Below are positions 15,533 through 23,974 of a DNA stretch of 64,000 nt, in pieces. The stretch is from contig NZ_CDME01000007.1 in assembly GCF_000826545.1 (NCBI RefSeq), forward strand, positions 124,001 through 188,000, read 5' to 3'. Position 1 is the stretch's first letter; each line of letters begins with the position of its first letter. The DNA is from Kibdelosporangium sp. MJ126-NF4. Its GTDB lineage: Bacteria; Actinomycetota; Actinomycetes; Mycobacteriales; Pseudonocardiaceae. The notes beneath the pieces are model-generated. The model was not told the origin of the DNA and searched no databases. It saw only the letters and a program-made list of their open reading frames with translations. The translations under genes and the position numbers were made by a program.

Positions 15533-17482
15533 ATGCGCCGATTCACAACACTGTGGACAGTCGTCGCCCTCGTCGGGGCGGCGCTGTTCGCCGTGGCCGA
15601 CACGAGCCACGCCGCGACATCCGGGCAGGTCGGCGCGATGCCGTTCGTCCAGATCTACGACCCGACCGTGGGTGGGACACATCCCTGGTACATCAACGAC
15701 CACACGTTCGTCCAGGACACGCGGGGCACCTGGCACCTGTTCGGCATCACCCACGCCGAACCGGCGAACCCCGAAGACGAGGACACCTTCGCACACGCGA
15801 CCGCGCCGAGCCTGAACGGGCCGTGGACGAAACGCCCGCCCGCGCTGTCCGTCGACCCCGCGTACGGCGAGACCCACCTGTGGGCGCCGCACGTGATCAG
15901 GAACGGGTCGACGTACTACATGTTCTACGCCGGTGGCGGCGCTGACCCGACCAAGCACGCGATCAACCTGGCCACGTCCACGGACCTGTACACGTGGACC
16001 CGGCACCCTGGCGGGCCACTTTTCCGTGACGGCGCGGTCGCACGTGATCCGTACGTGGTGCGTATCGGCGATCAGTGGGTCATGTACTACACCGCGACCA
16101 GCGACCCGAACGGCGGGAACCATGTGGTTGCCGTCCGCACCAGCACGGACCTGGTGCACTGGAGTGACCGGTCGATCGCGTTCACGGATCCGACAACCGG
16201 TTTCGGTGGCGGAAACACCGAATCGCCGTTCGTGGTGTACGCCAACGGCGCGTGGCACCTGTTCATCGGACCACGCGGCGGATACGCGGGCACCGACGTG
16301 TTCCGCGGCTCGGACCCGTTCCACTTCTCCGTCGACCGGCTCGCCGGACACGTGTTCAGCCACGCGGCCGAGGTGGTCGACGCCGGTGGCCGGTGGTGGA
16401 TCAGCCACGCGGGCTGGGACCAGCGTGGTGTGTGGCTGGCCGCTCTCGACTTCGGCAACGGCAGCCAGCAGTACGCGGTTGAGGCCAGTTCGGACCCGAG
16501 CGGCCGAGTGCTGATCGTGTCCGGTGTGGACGGACGCCAGGAGGCCTTCGCCGGAGGGCGGGACCAGGTGTGGGGGCGGTATCAGACCGTACGCAACGGG
16601 CCGTGGTCGGAGTGGTATCCGTTCGGCGGACCGAAATCGGCGGCCCTGTCCGCCGCACGCAACGTCGACGGGCGACTGGAGCTGTTCGCGTCCGGGGAAG
16701 GCCGGGTGGACCGCCGGGCGCAGTCGGCGCCGAACGTGTGGCAGGGCTGGGAGAACTTCGGTACGGCCGCGCACGACCTGACCGTCGCGCAGAACGCCGA
16801 CGGACGGCTGGAGGTCTTCGCAAGCGGGCCGGTGGGCCTCTATCACCGGTGGCAGACCGGGCCGGGCGGTGCCTGGGCCGGGTGGGAGCCCTTTGGCGGA
16901 CCAGCGGACTCGGTGATCGCCACCGGGCGGGACGCCAGCGGCAGGCTCGACGTGATCGCCTCGGCCAACGGGACGGTGTACCGACGCAGGCAGGACGTGC
17001 CCAGCGGCGGATGGGCCGAGTTCACGACGTTCGGCACAGTGCCCGGCGGCACGCACCTGGCGCTCAACCGCCGACCTGACGGCGGCCTCGAACTGGTCGC
17101 GGGCGGCGAGCGTGCGACCGCACGGCGGAGCCAGGAAGGCCCGTCGGGACCGTGGTCGGACTGGACCGACTTCGGCGGGCCGCCGCACGCCAGGATCCAC
17201 ATCGGACGTAACGCCGACGGCCGCATGGAAGTGTTCGCCACCACCGAAACCACCATGGAGCACCGCTGGCAGAACGGATCCGGCTGGTCGGCGTGGGAGA
17301 ACTTCGGCACGGGATCGTCCGGATCCGGGTTCGGCGTGAACACCGACGGCCGGATGGAGATCGTGGTCGGCACACCGAACAGCTCACTGTTCGGCCGCTA
17401 CCAGCTCGTACCGAGTGGTGGGTGGTCGCAGTGGACACCGGTCGGCGGCCCGCCGTTGGGAGGTGGCCAGGAGGGGGCGTGA
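15533..17482 (+). CDS. Secreted GH43/GH32-like glycosidase with C-terminal tectonin/PLL-like beta-propeller
   Basis: The 649-residue protein has a signal peptide (1-28). A five-bladed propeller (about 30-320) has three acidic residues placed as in clans GH-F/J: Asp56 in YINDHTF, Asp172 in ARDPYVV and Glu230 in TESPFVV. From about 330 the same ADGRLE(L/V)FA propeller repeats follow as in the upstream gene. The ATG is 2 bp after the upstream stop. It is likely an exported enzyme acting on a glycan that the lectin propeller also binds; substrate unknown. Confidence 0.85.
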   Translation: MRRFTTLWTVVALVGAALFAVADTSHAATSGQVGAMPFVQIYDPTVGGTHPWYINDHTFVQDTRGTWHLFGITHAEPANPEDEDTFAHATAPSLNGPWTKRPPALSVDPAYGETHLWAPHVIRNGSTYYMFYAGGGADPTKHAINLATSTDLYTWTRHPGGPLFRDGAVARDPYVVRIGDQWVMYYTATSDPNGGNHVVAVRTSTDLVHWSDRSIAFTDPTTGFGGGNTESPFVVYANGAWHLFIGPRGGYAGTDVFRGSDPFHFSVDRLAGHVFSHAAEVVDAGGRWWISHAGWDQRGVWLAALDFGNGSQQYAVEASSDPSGRVLIVSGVDGRQEAFAGGRDQVWGRYQTVRNGPWSEWYPFGGPKSAALSAARNVDGRLELFASGEGRVDRRAQSAPNVWQGWENFGTAAHDLTVAQNADGRLEVFASGPVGLYHRWQTGPGGAWAGWEPFGGPADSVIATGRDASGRLDVIASANGTVYRRRQDVPSGGWAEFTTFGTVPGGTHLALNRRPDGGLELVAGGERATARRSQEGPSGPWSDWTDFGGPPHARIHIGRNADGRMEVFATTETTMEHRWQNGSGWSAWENFGTGSSGSGFGVNTDGRMEIVVGTPNSSLFGRYQLVPSGGWSQWTPVGGPPLGGGQEGA

Positions 17483-17548
17483 TGAGTTTCCGCCGTCCCG
17501 TGAGTCTGTATGGGCGCGAAGGCAGACCACCAGCAGGAGGACTGAGCA

Positions 17549-18166
17549 ATGACCGCACGTACAGGCAGGGTGACCTGCGATCTCTCGATCTCGGCCGACG
17601 GATACTCGGCCGGACTCAACCAGACCGAGGAACGCCCGTTCGGCGACGACGGCAGCGACGGCAGCGGCGACAAGCTGCACGCCTGGATGTTCGACACACC
17701 CGACGAGAACAGGGCCGAGATCGACCAGATAGCCGCCGCCGACGCCTTCATCATGGGGCGCAACATGTTCGGCCCTGTGCGTGGCGAGTGGGACCGGCCG
17801 TGGAACGGCTGGTGGGGCGACAACCCACCGTTCCACGGCCCGGTCTTCGTACTCACCCACCACGCACGCGATCCGCAACCCATGGACGGCGGCACCACGT
17901 ACTACTTCGTCACCGACGGAATCGAGTCAGCACTGACACAGGCCCGCGCGGCGGCCGGGGACGGCGATGTCGCGATCCACGGCGGCGCGACCACCATCAA
18001 CCAGTACCTCGCCGCAGGCCTGATCGACGAACTGCGCCTGCACATCGTGCCACTCACGCTCGGCGCGGGCACCCGACTGTTCGAAGGCGTCCCGCCGCTG
18101 AAACTCGAGCAGGTAACGTCACGAGCCGCGACCGCGGTCACGCACGTGACCTACCGCGTGCTGTGA
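17549..18166 (+). CDS. Dihydrofolate-reductase-fold (RibD C-terminal-like) protein
   Basis: The 205-residue protein follows a strong AGGAGG. It has the fold's landmarks: CDLSISADGYSAG at the N-terminus, ADAFIMGRNMFGP, and GDVAIHGGATTINQYLAAGLIDELRLHIVP near the C-terminus. It belongs to the stand-alone RibD_C/YwjB-like group, which is NADPH-dependent where tested. The substrate is not predictable. Its 3' end overlaps the methyltransferase on the other strand by 29 bp. Confidence 0.85.
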   Translation: MTARTGRVTCDLSISADGYSAGLNQTEERPFGDDGSDGSGDKLHAWMFDTPDENRAEIDQIAAADAFIMGRNMFGPVRGEWDRPWNGWWGDNPPFHGPVFVLTHHARDPQPMDGGTTYYFVTDGIESALTQARAAAGDGDVAIHGGATTINQYLAAGLIDELRLHIVPLTLGAGTRLFEGVPPLKLEQVTSRAATAVTHVTYRVL

Positions 18167-18917
18167 TCAGCACAGTGTGCTTCCCGACGCGGAATCCGCC
18201 CTCCGCATCGATCTTCGCCTGGATGAGATCGCGGGCGGCTGACCGCTGCCGTGCGGTGAGCGGCTCGCTGGCGAAGCTGTCCAGGTACGCCAGAACCGGT
18301 TCCGCAGTGGGAATGTCAAGGTCGCAGGGGTAGCGCTCGACGACAACGTCGGTGAGGAAACGGGCAATCAGGGCGGGCGCCGTCTCGGCGGAGACGTCGT
18401 TCTGGCCAGTGGCCATCGCCAGGTCGGGCCGACCAATGGCCGGGCCGATGGCGTCCACCTCGGCGAGATGGCTGGCTCCGTTGACGGCGATCGCCACCTG
18501 CCCGCCGGTGCGCAGCACGCGGGCGAACTCCCGCAGCGCGGCGGCGGGGTCGTCAAGGTGGTAGAGCATGTGGTTGGCCACGACGGTGTCGAAGCTGGCG
18601 TCGGCAAATGGCAACTCGGCCGCGTCGCACTGCCGGACGACAGCGCCAGGGATGGCCCGCAGCCGCGCGCACATCGCGGGCGAGAAGTCGGTCAGGGTCA
18701 GACTGAGCTCGCGCGCGAGGTGGTTGACGTGCGTCCACAGTTTGCCGGTACCAGCACCGACCTCCAGGACCTGACCGGTCACAGGGAGCCGTTCATCGAG
18801 CCAGGAGTACCAATCCTGCGGGTTGGTGCCGTAGGCGTGCAGCGCGATGCGCGCGGTGAGGTTGTTGGTCGTGCTGGCGTACTGGTTGACGGCATGGTCC
18901 GAGGGTGTCGGCGTCAT
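18138..18917 (-). CDS. Class I SAM-dependent methyltransferase
   Basis: The 259-residue enzyme has motif I LEVGAGTGKLW, an acidic motif II region, QCDAAELPFADASFDTVVAN (motif III-IV) and LREFARVLRTGG, as in UbiE/Methyltransf_11 proteins. The ATG at 18917 is preferred because it overlaps the stop of the upstream disrupted gene (TGATG), a coupling typical of operons; a GTG at 18947 is possible. Substrate unknown. Since the upstream gene is broken, expression may now depend on another promoter. Confidence 0.85.
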   Translation of the reverse strand: MTPTPSDHAVNQYASTTNNLTARIALHAYGTNPQDWYSWLDERLPVTGQVLEVGAGTGKLWTHVNHLARELSLTLTDFSPAMCARLRAIPGAVVRQCDAAELPFADASFDTVVANHMLYHLDDPAAALREFARVLRTGGQVAIAVNGASHLAEVDAIGPAIGRPDLAMATGQNDVSAETAPALIARFLTDVVVERYPCDLDIPTAEPVLAYLDSFASEPLTARQRSAARDLIQAKIDAEGGFRVGKHTVLITARGRSRA

Positions 18918-19390
18918 CACTGGATCGTAGGGCGCGCGTTGCTCCACCTTGTGGTTTCCAGCTCGGAGTGGGCGGTGACCGCGGCGATCAACTCCGGCGG
19001 CCCACTGATCCTGGTCGCCCAGAGATCCCAGTCGGTGTAGACGAACCAGGAGCGGTCAGCGGGCCAGAGGTTCGACGGTGTCGTCGACATCTCCGCGACA
19101 AGTTCCGGTACGGCGTCGAGCGGTCCGCGCAGCAGCGTCCGGTTGTCGAACTCCCCCATGGGCACGGCGGCGTAGAAGGCGTAGCACTCCAGGTCGGGAG
19201 TGTTGGGTCAGGACCTCGAGCAACACCCGCAGGCTGGTCTCGTCCAGCGATCCCTCGGTCGGCGGGTGGATGGTGACCGGCCAGCCGGAGACCGGGAACC
19301 ACCGATGGCACGGCGGCACCGGCCGGTCCTCGCCCAGCGTGAAACCCATTCGACCGGCCAGTTCCGCCCAGCGCAGCCGGGACCACCCGG
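18917..19390 (-). pseudogene. 3' part of a split, frameshifted gene of unknown function
   Basis: Reading leftward, the segment opens near 19390 with GWSRLRWAELAGRMGFTLG, but no start codon exists upstream in frame before a stop. The frame breaks at the CCC run at 19196-19198 (…LTQHS, then DLECYAFYAAVPMGEFDN in the next frame). It continues to a stop at 18917. Its upstream part appears to lie at 20325-20411, beyond the inserted element. I do not recognise the family. It may be a true pseudogene, with the frameshift either real or a sequencing error. Confidence 0.7.
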
Positions 19391-19457
19391 GGCCGGGGCA
19401 GGGGTTCCGTCAAATTCGGGCTTTGCGCGCAAAGCAAGCGCAAGAGAGCAAGCGCGA

Positions 19458-19537
19458 AAGCGGCCTTGCACGTAAGCGGCCTTGCACGTAAGCGGCCTTG
19501 CGCGAAAGCGGCCTTGCGCGAAAGCGGCCTTGCGCGA
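19458..19537. repeat. Five tandem 16-bp units
   Basis: AAGCGGCCTTGC(A/G)CG(T/A) repeats five times without spacers. The first two units carry ACGT and the next three GCGA at the variable end. Degenerate copies continue on both sides (about 19420-19560). The array lies inside the inserted element and has no counterpart in its right arm. Confidence 0.85.
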
Positions 19538-19600
19538 AAGCGGGCAAGCGGGCGAGAGGTCTTGCGCGTGAGCGCATGGGTGGGGTTCGTGGTTGGTTTC

Positions 19601-19730
19601 CTCCCGTATGGCCTGGGCGCAGCCATACCATGGCGTGTCGGGAGGTCGGCCTACGCGACTGGCGTGCCCAGCGCGAGGCGGTACCGACCTCCCGGCACGT
19701 CGTGGTTTCCTCCGGCAGGTCATACGGGAG
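19601..19730 (+). repeat. 130-bp palindromic module, left copy
   Basis: The module begins CTCCCGTATGGCCTG and ends with its inverse, CAGGTCATACGGGAG (14 of 15 matching). A second inverted pair lies inside: GTGTCGGGAGGTCGG at 19635-19649 against CCGACCTCCCGGCAC at 19684-19698. The whole module reappears inverted at 20126-20255 with 7 mismatches in 130. Confidence 0.85.
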
Positions 19731-20125
19731 GGAACCGACCACGCCTCTCTACCACTGGACCCGGGAAGTCACGCGGGCTGAGCCAACCGGGTGGGCAGAC
19801 CACGGGTTGGTGTCCCTCTCGGAGGCCTGCCGTCCGGCGAGGACATGCAGTTCAAGCCACAAGCCAACTCGAGCGTCGGGAACAAGCTCGACACACCGGG
19901 CATCACAATCACGTCCCTGAAGCGGGCTTTCGGCGGTAACAGCACACAGAGTGGCGGCTGCACACACACGCGATGGCCGGGCTCACGTGTTTGCGGGGGA
20001 GAGAAAAGAAAAGATGCCTCGCCGGCGGGCAGGCCTCCAAGAGGGGGACACAAACAACTCTGTTCGCCCAGCCGGTTCGCTCAACCCACGTGACTTCCCG
20101 GGTCAAGTGGGGGCGCGGGGCGCCC

Positions 20126-20255
20126 CTCCCGTATGACCTGCCAAAGGAAACCACGACGTGCCGGGAGATCGGTACCGCCTCGCGCCGGGCACGCCAGTTT
20201 CGTAGGCCGACCTCCCGACACGCCATGGTATGGCTACGCCCAGGCCATACGGGAG
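20126..20255 (-). repeat. 130-bp palindromic module, right (inverted) copy
   Basis: This is the reverse-complement partner of 19601-19730, about 95 percent identical and of the same length, with the same terminal and internal inverted repeats. Matching continues outward and inward at lower identity, so the two copies are parts of longer arms. Confidence 0.85.
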
Positions 20256-20324
20256 GGACACCCCACGAACCACACCCATGCGCATTGCACGCGCACACCA
20301 CACACCCTGCGCTCTTGCGCTCCC

Positions 20325-20411
20325 CCCGGTGTCGTCGGGATCCTCGGACAACCACGCCACCTGGTCGGTGGGGTCGGTCAGCTTGGTCATCCGCAGGTCC
20401 GTCACGGCCAC
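20325..20411 (-). pseudogene. 5' fragment of the split gene
   Basis: From the GTG at 20411 (or the ATG at 20390) the reverse strand reads MTKLTDPTDQVAWLSEDPDD and then enters the inserted element. Removing the element and one CCCGG copy joins EDPDDTG to WSRLRWAELAGRM in the same frame, which restores a continuous protein with 18917-19390. No clear ribosome site is seen. Confidence 0.6.
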
Positions 20412-20473
20412 TATCGTCGCCGACGGGTCACATACCCTGGCAACGGGTACACCGCAGGGAGGGATGGGATCCG

Positions 20474-21373
20474 ATGAGCCTTCGCCAGTACGAGTACGCC
20501 CTGGCCGTTGCCGAGGAGGGGTCGGTGACGGCGGCGGCGGAGCTGCTGCACGTCGCTCAACCGTCGGTGTCCCAGCAGATCCGCGGCCTGGAGCGGGAAC
20601 TCGGTGTGAAGCTGTTCACCCGCACACCGACCGGACTGGTGCCCACCAAGGTCGGTCGCGCGTTCCTGCGGGAGGCGGAAGTCGCGGTGAGCGCGTCCCG
20701 ACGGGCGCGGGCGACGGCGCGGGCCGGTGCCGACGAACTGGTGGGCGAACTGGTGGTCGCGGCGCAGATGGGCCTGGGCACACGGCAGCTGCCGGGCGCG
20801 CTCGGTGCGCTGCGCCGCCGCTTCCCCCGGCTGGAGGTCACCGTCTTCGAGGAGCCCAACCCCGCCGAGCTGGAGCGGCTGGGGCGCCGGGGCGTCGTGG
20901 ACATCGCCCTGGTGGCCGAGCCGTGTGAGGAGGACGCCGCAGACGCGCACCACCTCGGTGACGAGGAGTTCGTCGTGGTTCTCGGCGCCGGGCACCGGCT
21001 GCTCGCCGAGGACCAGGTCAAGCTACGCGAACTGGACGGTGAGCCGTGGGTGCGGTTCGACCGCGACAGCGCGCTCGACGGCGTACTGCGGGATGTGATG
21101 CGGGACAACGAGCTGACTCCGACCACGATCGCCCGCGTGTCCCAGACGACAACAGCCGTGCGCTGGGCCGCCGACGGGCTGGGTGTGACGCTCGTCCCCG
21201 CCTCCGCGGTGCCCCACGGTTACGAGCACCTTGCGCGCCCGGTGTTCCCGATCGTGTCCCAGCCCGTCGTCGCCGCGCTCCGGCACGGCGCAGGCCCGGC
21301 GGAGAAGGCCCTGCTCGAACTCCTGCGCCAGGAAACCTGGCACAAGTCGGACTTCTTCGCACCCGCTTCCTAG
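20474..21373 (+). CDS. LysR-family transcriptional regulator
   Basis: The 299-residue protein has an N-terminal winged helix (RQYEYALAVAEEGSVTAAAELLHVAQPSVSQQI, about 4-36) and a LysR substrate-binding domain from about 90. It is of the CynR/OxyR-like type acting on small metabolites. The gene lies beside the disrupted gene on the opposite strand, 62 bp from the fragment's start, so it may have controlled that gene. Effector unknown. Confidence 0.9.
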   Translation: MSLRQYEYALAVAEEGSVTAAAELLHVAQPSVSQQIRGLERELGVKLFTRTPTGLVPTKVGRAFLREAEVAVSASRRARATARAGADELVGELVVAAQMGLGTRQLPGALGALRRRFPRLEVTVFEEPNPAELERLGRRGVVDIALVAEPCEEDAADAHHLGDEEFVVVLGAGHRLLAEDQVKLRELDGEPWVRFDRDSALDGVLRDVMRDNELTPTTIARVSQTTTAVRWAADGLGVTLVPASAVPHGYEHLARPVFPIVSQPVVAALRHGAGPAEKALLELLRQETWHKSDFFAPAS

Positions 21374-21466
21374 CGCGATTCTCCAGAGACATCGCGGATG
21401 CGCACATCGTCGAGCTGTTTCACGGTACGTCGAGAAAACAACGAGAGGCAAAGACGAAATACCAGC

Positions 21467-21495
21467 AGGTGCCATAGGGAATTCCTATGGCACCT
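21467..21495. terminator. Bidirectional terminator, perfect 12-bp stem
   Basis: AGGTGCCATAGG, loop GAATT, CCTATGGCACCT. The hairpin lies between the convergent LysR gene and the secreted-protein gene. Confidence 0.8.
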
Positions 21496-21507
21496 CAGCT
21501 CGCGGCG

Positions 21508-22002
21508 TCAGAACAGGTCCATGCCGAATCGGGTGGCGTGAACACGGACCCGGCCGCGGCCGACCTCCGCGCCGTTCCGATCGATCCGCCGTCCGGTGCC
21601 CTCCGTGGTCAGTGTGTCGCCGTCGACCCGGCCTTCGTGCATCGCCTGGACCTCGCCGTGATACCGCTGCGGGAGCCCTTCGAGGTCAACCGGCAGGATC
21701 TGCCACAGGGAGAACGCGAAGGTGTTCCTGCCGGTCATCGTCCAACGGCCGGCGGAGATGTGAATGCCGTCGGCGAACGAGGTGAAGATCCCGCCGGGTA
21801 TGAAGGCGAAGACAGCGACTTCGTCGTCGTCGCTTCGGCTTACCGTGGCACGCCACGTCCCGACGAGCGGGCCGTTGGGCAGTCGCGCCGGATCCGCCGA
21901 GGAGTCATCAGGCTGCGCGGCGGCCGACACTGAGACGCCTGCGGTGAGTGCCGTTCCCAGTGCGGTGGCGCGGAGCAGCTGTCGGCGATCGAAGATGGGC
22001 AT
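21508..22002 (-). CDS. Tat-exported small protein of unknown function
   Basis: The start is ATG 22002, giving MPIFDRRQLLRATALGTAL, a Tat signal with the twin arginine (DRRQLL), cut after about residue 30. The mature part of about 135 residues reads as one beta-barrel-like domain: LVGTWRATVSRSDDDEVAVFAFIPGGIFTSF. It resembles small secreted lipocalin-like/DUF proteins, but I cannot name the family. It starts 25 bp after the ferredoxin reductase gene and is probably in its operon. Confidence 0.8.
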   Translation of the reverse strand: MPIFDRRQLLRATALGTALTAGVSVSAAAQPDDSSADPARLPNGPLVGTWRATVSRSDDDEVAVFAFIPGGIFTSFADGIHISAGRWTMTGRNTFAFSLWQILPVDLEGLPQRYHGEVQAMHEGRVDGDTLTTEGTGRRIDRNGAEVGRGRVRVHATRFGMDLF

Positions 22003-22027
22003 ATCCGTTGTCCTTGTCCGGGAGAGG

Positions 22028-23833
22028 TCAGGCGTCGAGCACGAGGCGTTGGCCATGGGCTCGGGAAACGCAGGGGTAGATGAGGTCGGTACGGTCCCGC
22101 TCATGGGGCTGCAGCACGTCGTCGCGGTGATCGGGGGTACCGGCGAGGACCGGTGTGACGCAGCTGCCGCAAAGCCCGTCGACGCAGGAGGACGGCAGCG
22201 CGGGGTTGACTTCCTGGATGGCGGCCAACAGGGTACGGTCCGCGGACACCCGCACAGTGACCTTGCTACGCCGCAGTTCTGCGTCGAACGGCTTGTTGGG
22301 TTCGGAACCGGTTCTCGACCTGGCGGCGAACCGCTCGACGTGAAGTGTTCCGTGTGGACACTCCGTGGGCATGGCGACGGTCACGGCGTCGATCAGTCCT
22401 TCCGGTCCGCAGCAGTAAACGGCGGTGCCGGGCAGGGCCGTGCGCAGCACGGCGGCGAGATCAGGCCGGGGGTGAGTGTCCGCGGGGAGCAACCGCACGT
22501 GATCGGGATAGGTCGCGGTGAGCATGTCGGCGAACGCCATCCGGTCACGGGACCGGCCCCGGTAGATCAACTGCCAGTGCGTGTCGGTGGTGGCGAGCCG
22601 GTTGATCATCGGCAGGAACGGGGTGATGCCGATCCCGCCTGCGACGAACAGGAACGCCGGGGCGTCGGCGAGCCGGAAGTTGTTGCGAGGCCCATGGGTC
22701 GTGAGCCGAGTGCCCACAGCCAGTTGATGGAGTTCAACGGAGCCGCCCCGGCCTTCGGGCTCGCGCAACACCGCGATCCGGTAGGTGTCCGGTTCTGCCG
22801 GATCGCCGGAGAGCGAGTACTGGCGAACCCGCCCGGAGGGCAACACGACATCGATGTGCGCACCGGGCTCCCACGCCCGCAGGCTGTCGTCGCCTGCCGG
22901 TTTCAGCGCGAGGGCGATCGTGCCCTCGGCGATCGACTGCCGGTCAGCAATGGTGACGCCGGTTCCCGGTGGGGATACCAGCCGTCGCGCCGCCAACTCC
23001 CGGCGTCCCCACCGGGTCCGGCCCCACGGCTTGACCACCGACAACGTCGTCGCGGTCCACAACAGCACAGCGAAGCCACCCACAACGGCGGCAAGCGACA
23101 CGCCGAGTGTGCCCGGCTCACCGGCCGGATCAGCGGTGCGTGCGACCAACTCGGTGACCCACCGACTCTCCACCGCCGCCGCGGCGGGGATGCTCAGCGA
23201 GATCACGAACTTCACCAGCACCCACCAGTGCTCGGCCAGCCCCCATGGTGTGCCGAGCGCGACCACCAGCCCCGTGATGATCGTCAGCACCACGCTGGGG
23301 ATCACGATCGCGAGGTCGAAGATGTGGAAGATCTCGTAGGCGCCGTGCCGCACCGCGTGCGTCTCGGCCAGCAGCCCGGTGAGGGCGAGGGTGACCATCC
23401 CCAAGGACAGACCAAGCCAGCCGACGCTGATGCCGACGTGCAGCGTGAGCCAGATCTTCCTGGCACGGGGCGACAGCCGGGGAACCCGCGGCCTCAGCCC
23501 GACCAGGATCAGCACCGACAGCACCATCCCGAGGTTCGGTACAGGACTCGGGAAGGCGAACAGGAACTGCAACGGGACGAACGCGAAGTGGAACCCGATG
23601 AGCAGCCGTCTGGCGCCCACCCGGGGCAGCGCGACGGCGCATCCAACGGAGATCGCGACCGCCAGCGCATAGCCGACCACGCCCATCGTCCGGATGGACG
23701 GGAGAACCGCGTCTTCGCCGGGGAACAGGACCAGCGCGGTGGCCGCGGAGAACGCCGCGAAGCCGACCTGCCAGGACCGTGGCCGCGCCCGTGGCGTCAT
23801 CGTCGACAGGGTCGTTTTCAGTACTGCCTTCAT
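22028..23833 (-). CDS. Membrane-anchored flavodoxin/ferredoxin reductase with C-terminal [2Fe-2S] domain
   Basis: The protein has 601 residues. Residues 1 to about 280 form seven or eight membrane spans (DUF2269-like). An FAD/NAD reductase module follows at about 290-500 (RQYSLSG for FAD, VAGGIGITPFLPM for NAD(P)H). The C-terminus is a plant-type ferredoxin domain (SSCVDGLCGSC, then YPC). It resembles phthalate-dioxygenase-reductase-type electron transfer joined to a membrane anchor. The start is ATG 23833 after AAGG. It is divergent from a sensor kinase 141 bp away. Confidence 0.88.
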   Translation of the reverse strand: MKAVLKTTLSTMTPRARPRSWQVGFAAFSAATALVLFPGEDAVLPSIRTMGVVGYALAVAISVGCAVALPRVGARRLLIGFHFAFVPLQFLFAFPSPVPNLGMVLSVLILVGLRPRVPRLSPRARKIWLTLHVGISVGWLGLSLGMVTLALTGLLAETHAVRHGAYEIFHIFDLAIVIPSVVLTIITGLVVALGTPWGLAEHWWVLVKFVISLSIPAAAAVESRWVTELVARTADPAGEPGTLGVSLAAVVGGFAVLLWTATTLSVVKPWGRTRWGRRELAARRLVSPPGTGVTIADRQSIAEGTIALALKPAGDDSLRAWEPGAHIDVVLPSGRVRQYSLSGDPAEPDTYRIAVLREPEGRGGSVELHQLAVGTRLTTHGPRNNFRLADAPAFLFVAGGIGITPFLPMINRLATTDTHWQLIYRGRSRDRMAFADMLTATYPDHVRLLPADTHPRPDLAAVLRTALPGTAVYCCGPEGLIDAVTVAMPTECPHGTLHVERFAARSRTGSEPNKPFDAELRRSKVTVRVSADRTLLAAIQEVNPALPSSCVDGLCGSCVTPVLAGTPDHRDDVLQPHERDRTDLIYPCVSRAHGQRLVLDA

Positions 23834-23961
23834 ACCTTCAGCGTGGCGACGAAGACTGTCCCGCCACGTCGGCACAACGGCGAGAACCGGACGCCAATGG
23901 ATGTAGTTCCGTGCCCCGGCGGGTACAACTTTCCACTGATGCCCGGCGCGGCGATGGTGGT

Positions 23962-23967
23962 TAGGTT
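23962..23967 (+). promoter_or_regulatory. Likely -10 box of the kinase gene, leaderless transcript
   Basis: TAGGTT ends 7 nt before the ATG at 23975. With no ribosome-binding site in front of that ATG, the spacing suggests transcription starts at or next to the start codon. This is inference from spacing only. Confidence 0.4.
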
Positions 23968-23974
23968 GATCCCC

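Larger units (their letters stand above)
19391..20324. mobile_element. Inserted inverted-repeat element of about 934 bp, no transposase
   Basis: This block interrupts a gene and is bounded by CCCGG on both sides (19386-19390 and 20325-20329), a possible 5-bp target duplication. Its body is a large inverted repeat: arms of about 19572-19846 and 20008-20284, loop of about 160 bp. It contains a 16-bp tandem repeat at its left side and a 130-bp module in each arm. Reading frames inside are repeat-derived and carry no recognisable domain. It may be a non-autonomous (MITE-like) element moved in trans; the ends are approximate. Confidence 0.6.

Noticed and set aside
19420..19560. Possible CRISPR array
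   Set aside because: The 16-bp units are contiguous with no spacers and no cas genes are nearby.
19410..20411. Several open frames of 70-170 codons in the inverted-repeat element
   Set aside because: They translate the repeat arms in various frames on both strands, with no consistent start, codon bias or domain; treated as noncoding.
21764..23970. N-terminal extension of the sensor kinase by about 700 codons
   Set aside because: It runs antisense through the ferredoxin reductase and the secreted-protein gene; the kinase begins at about 23975.
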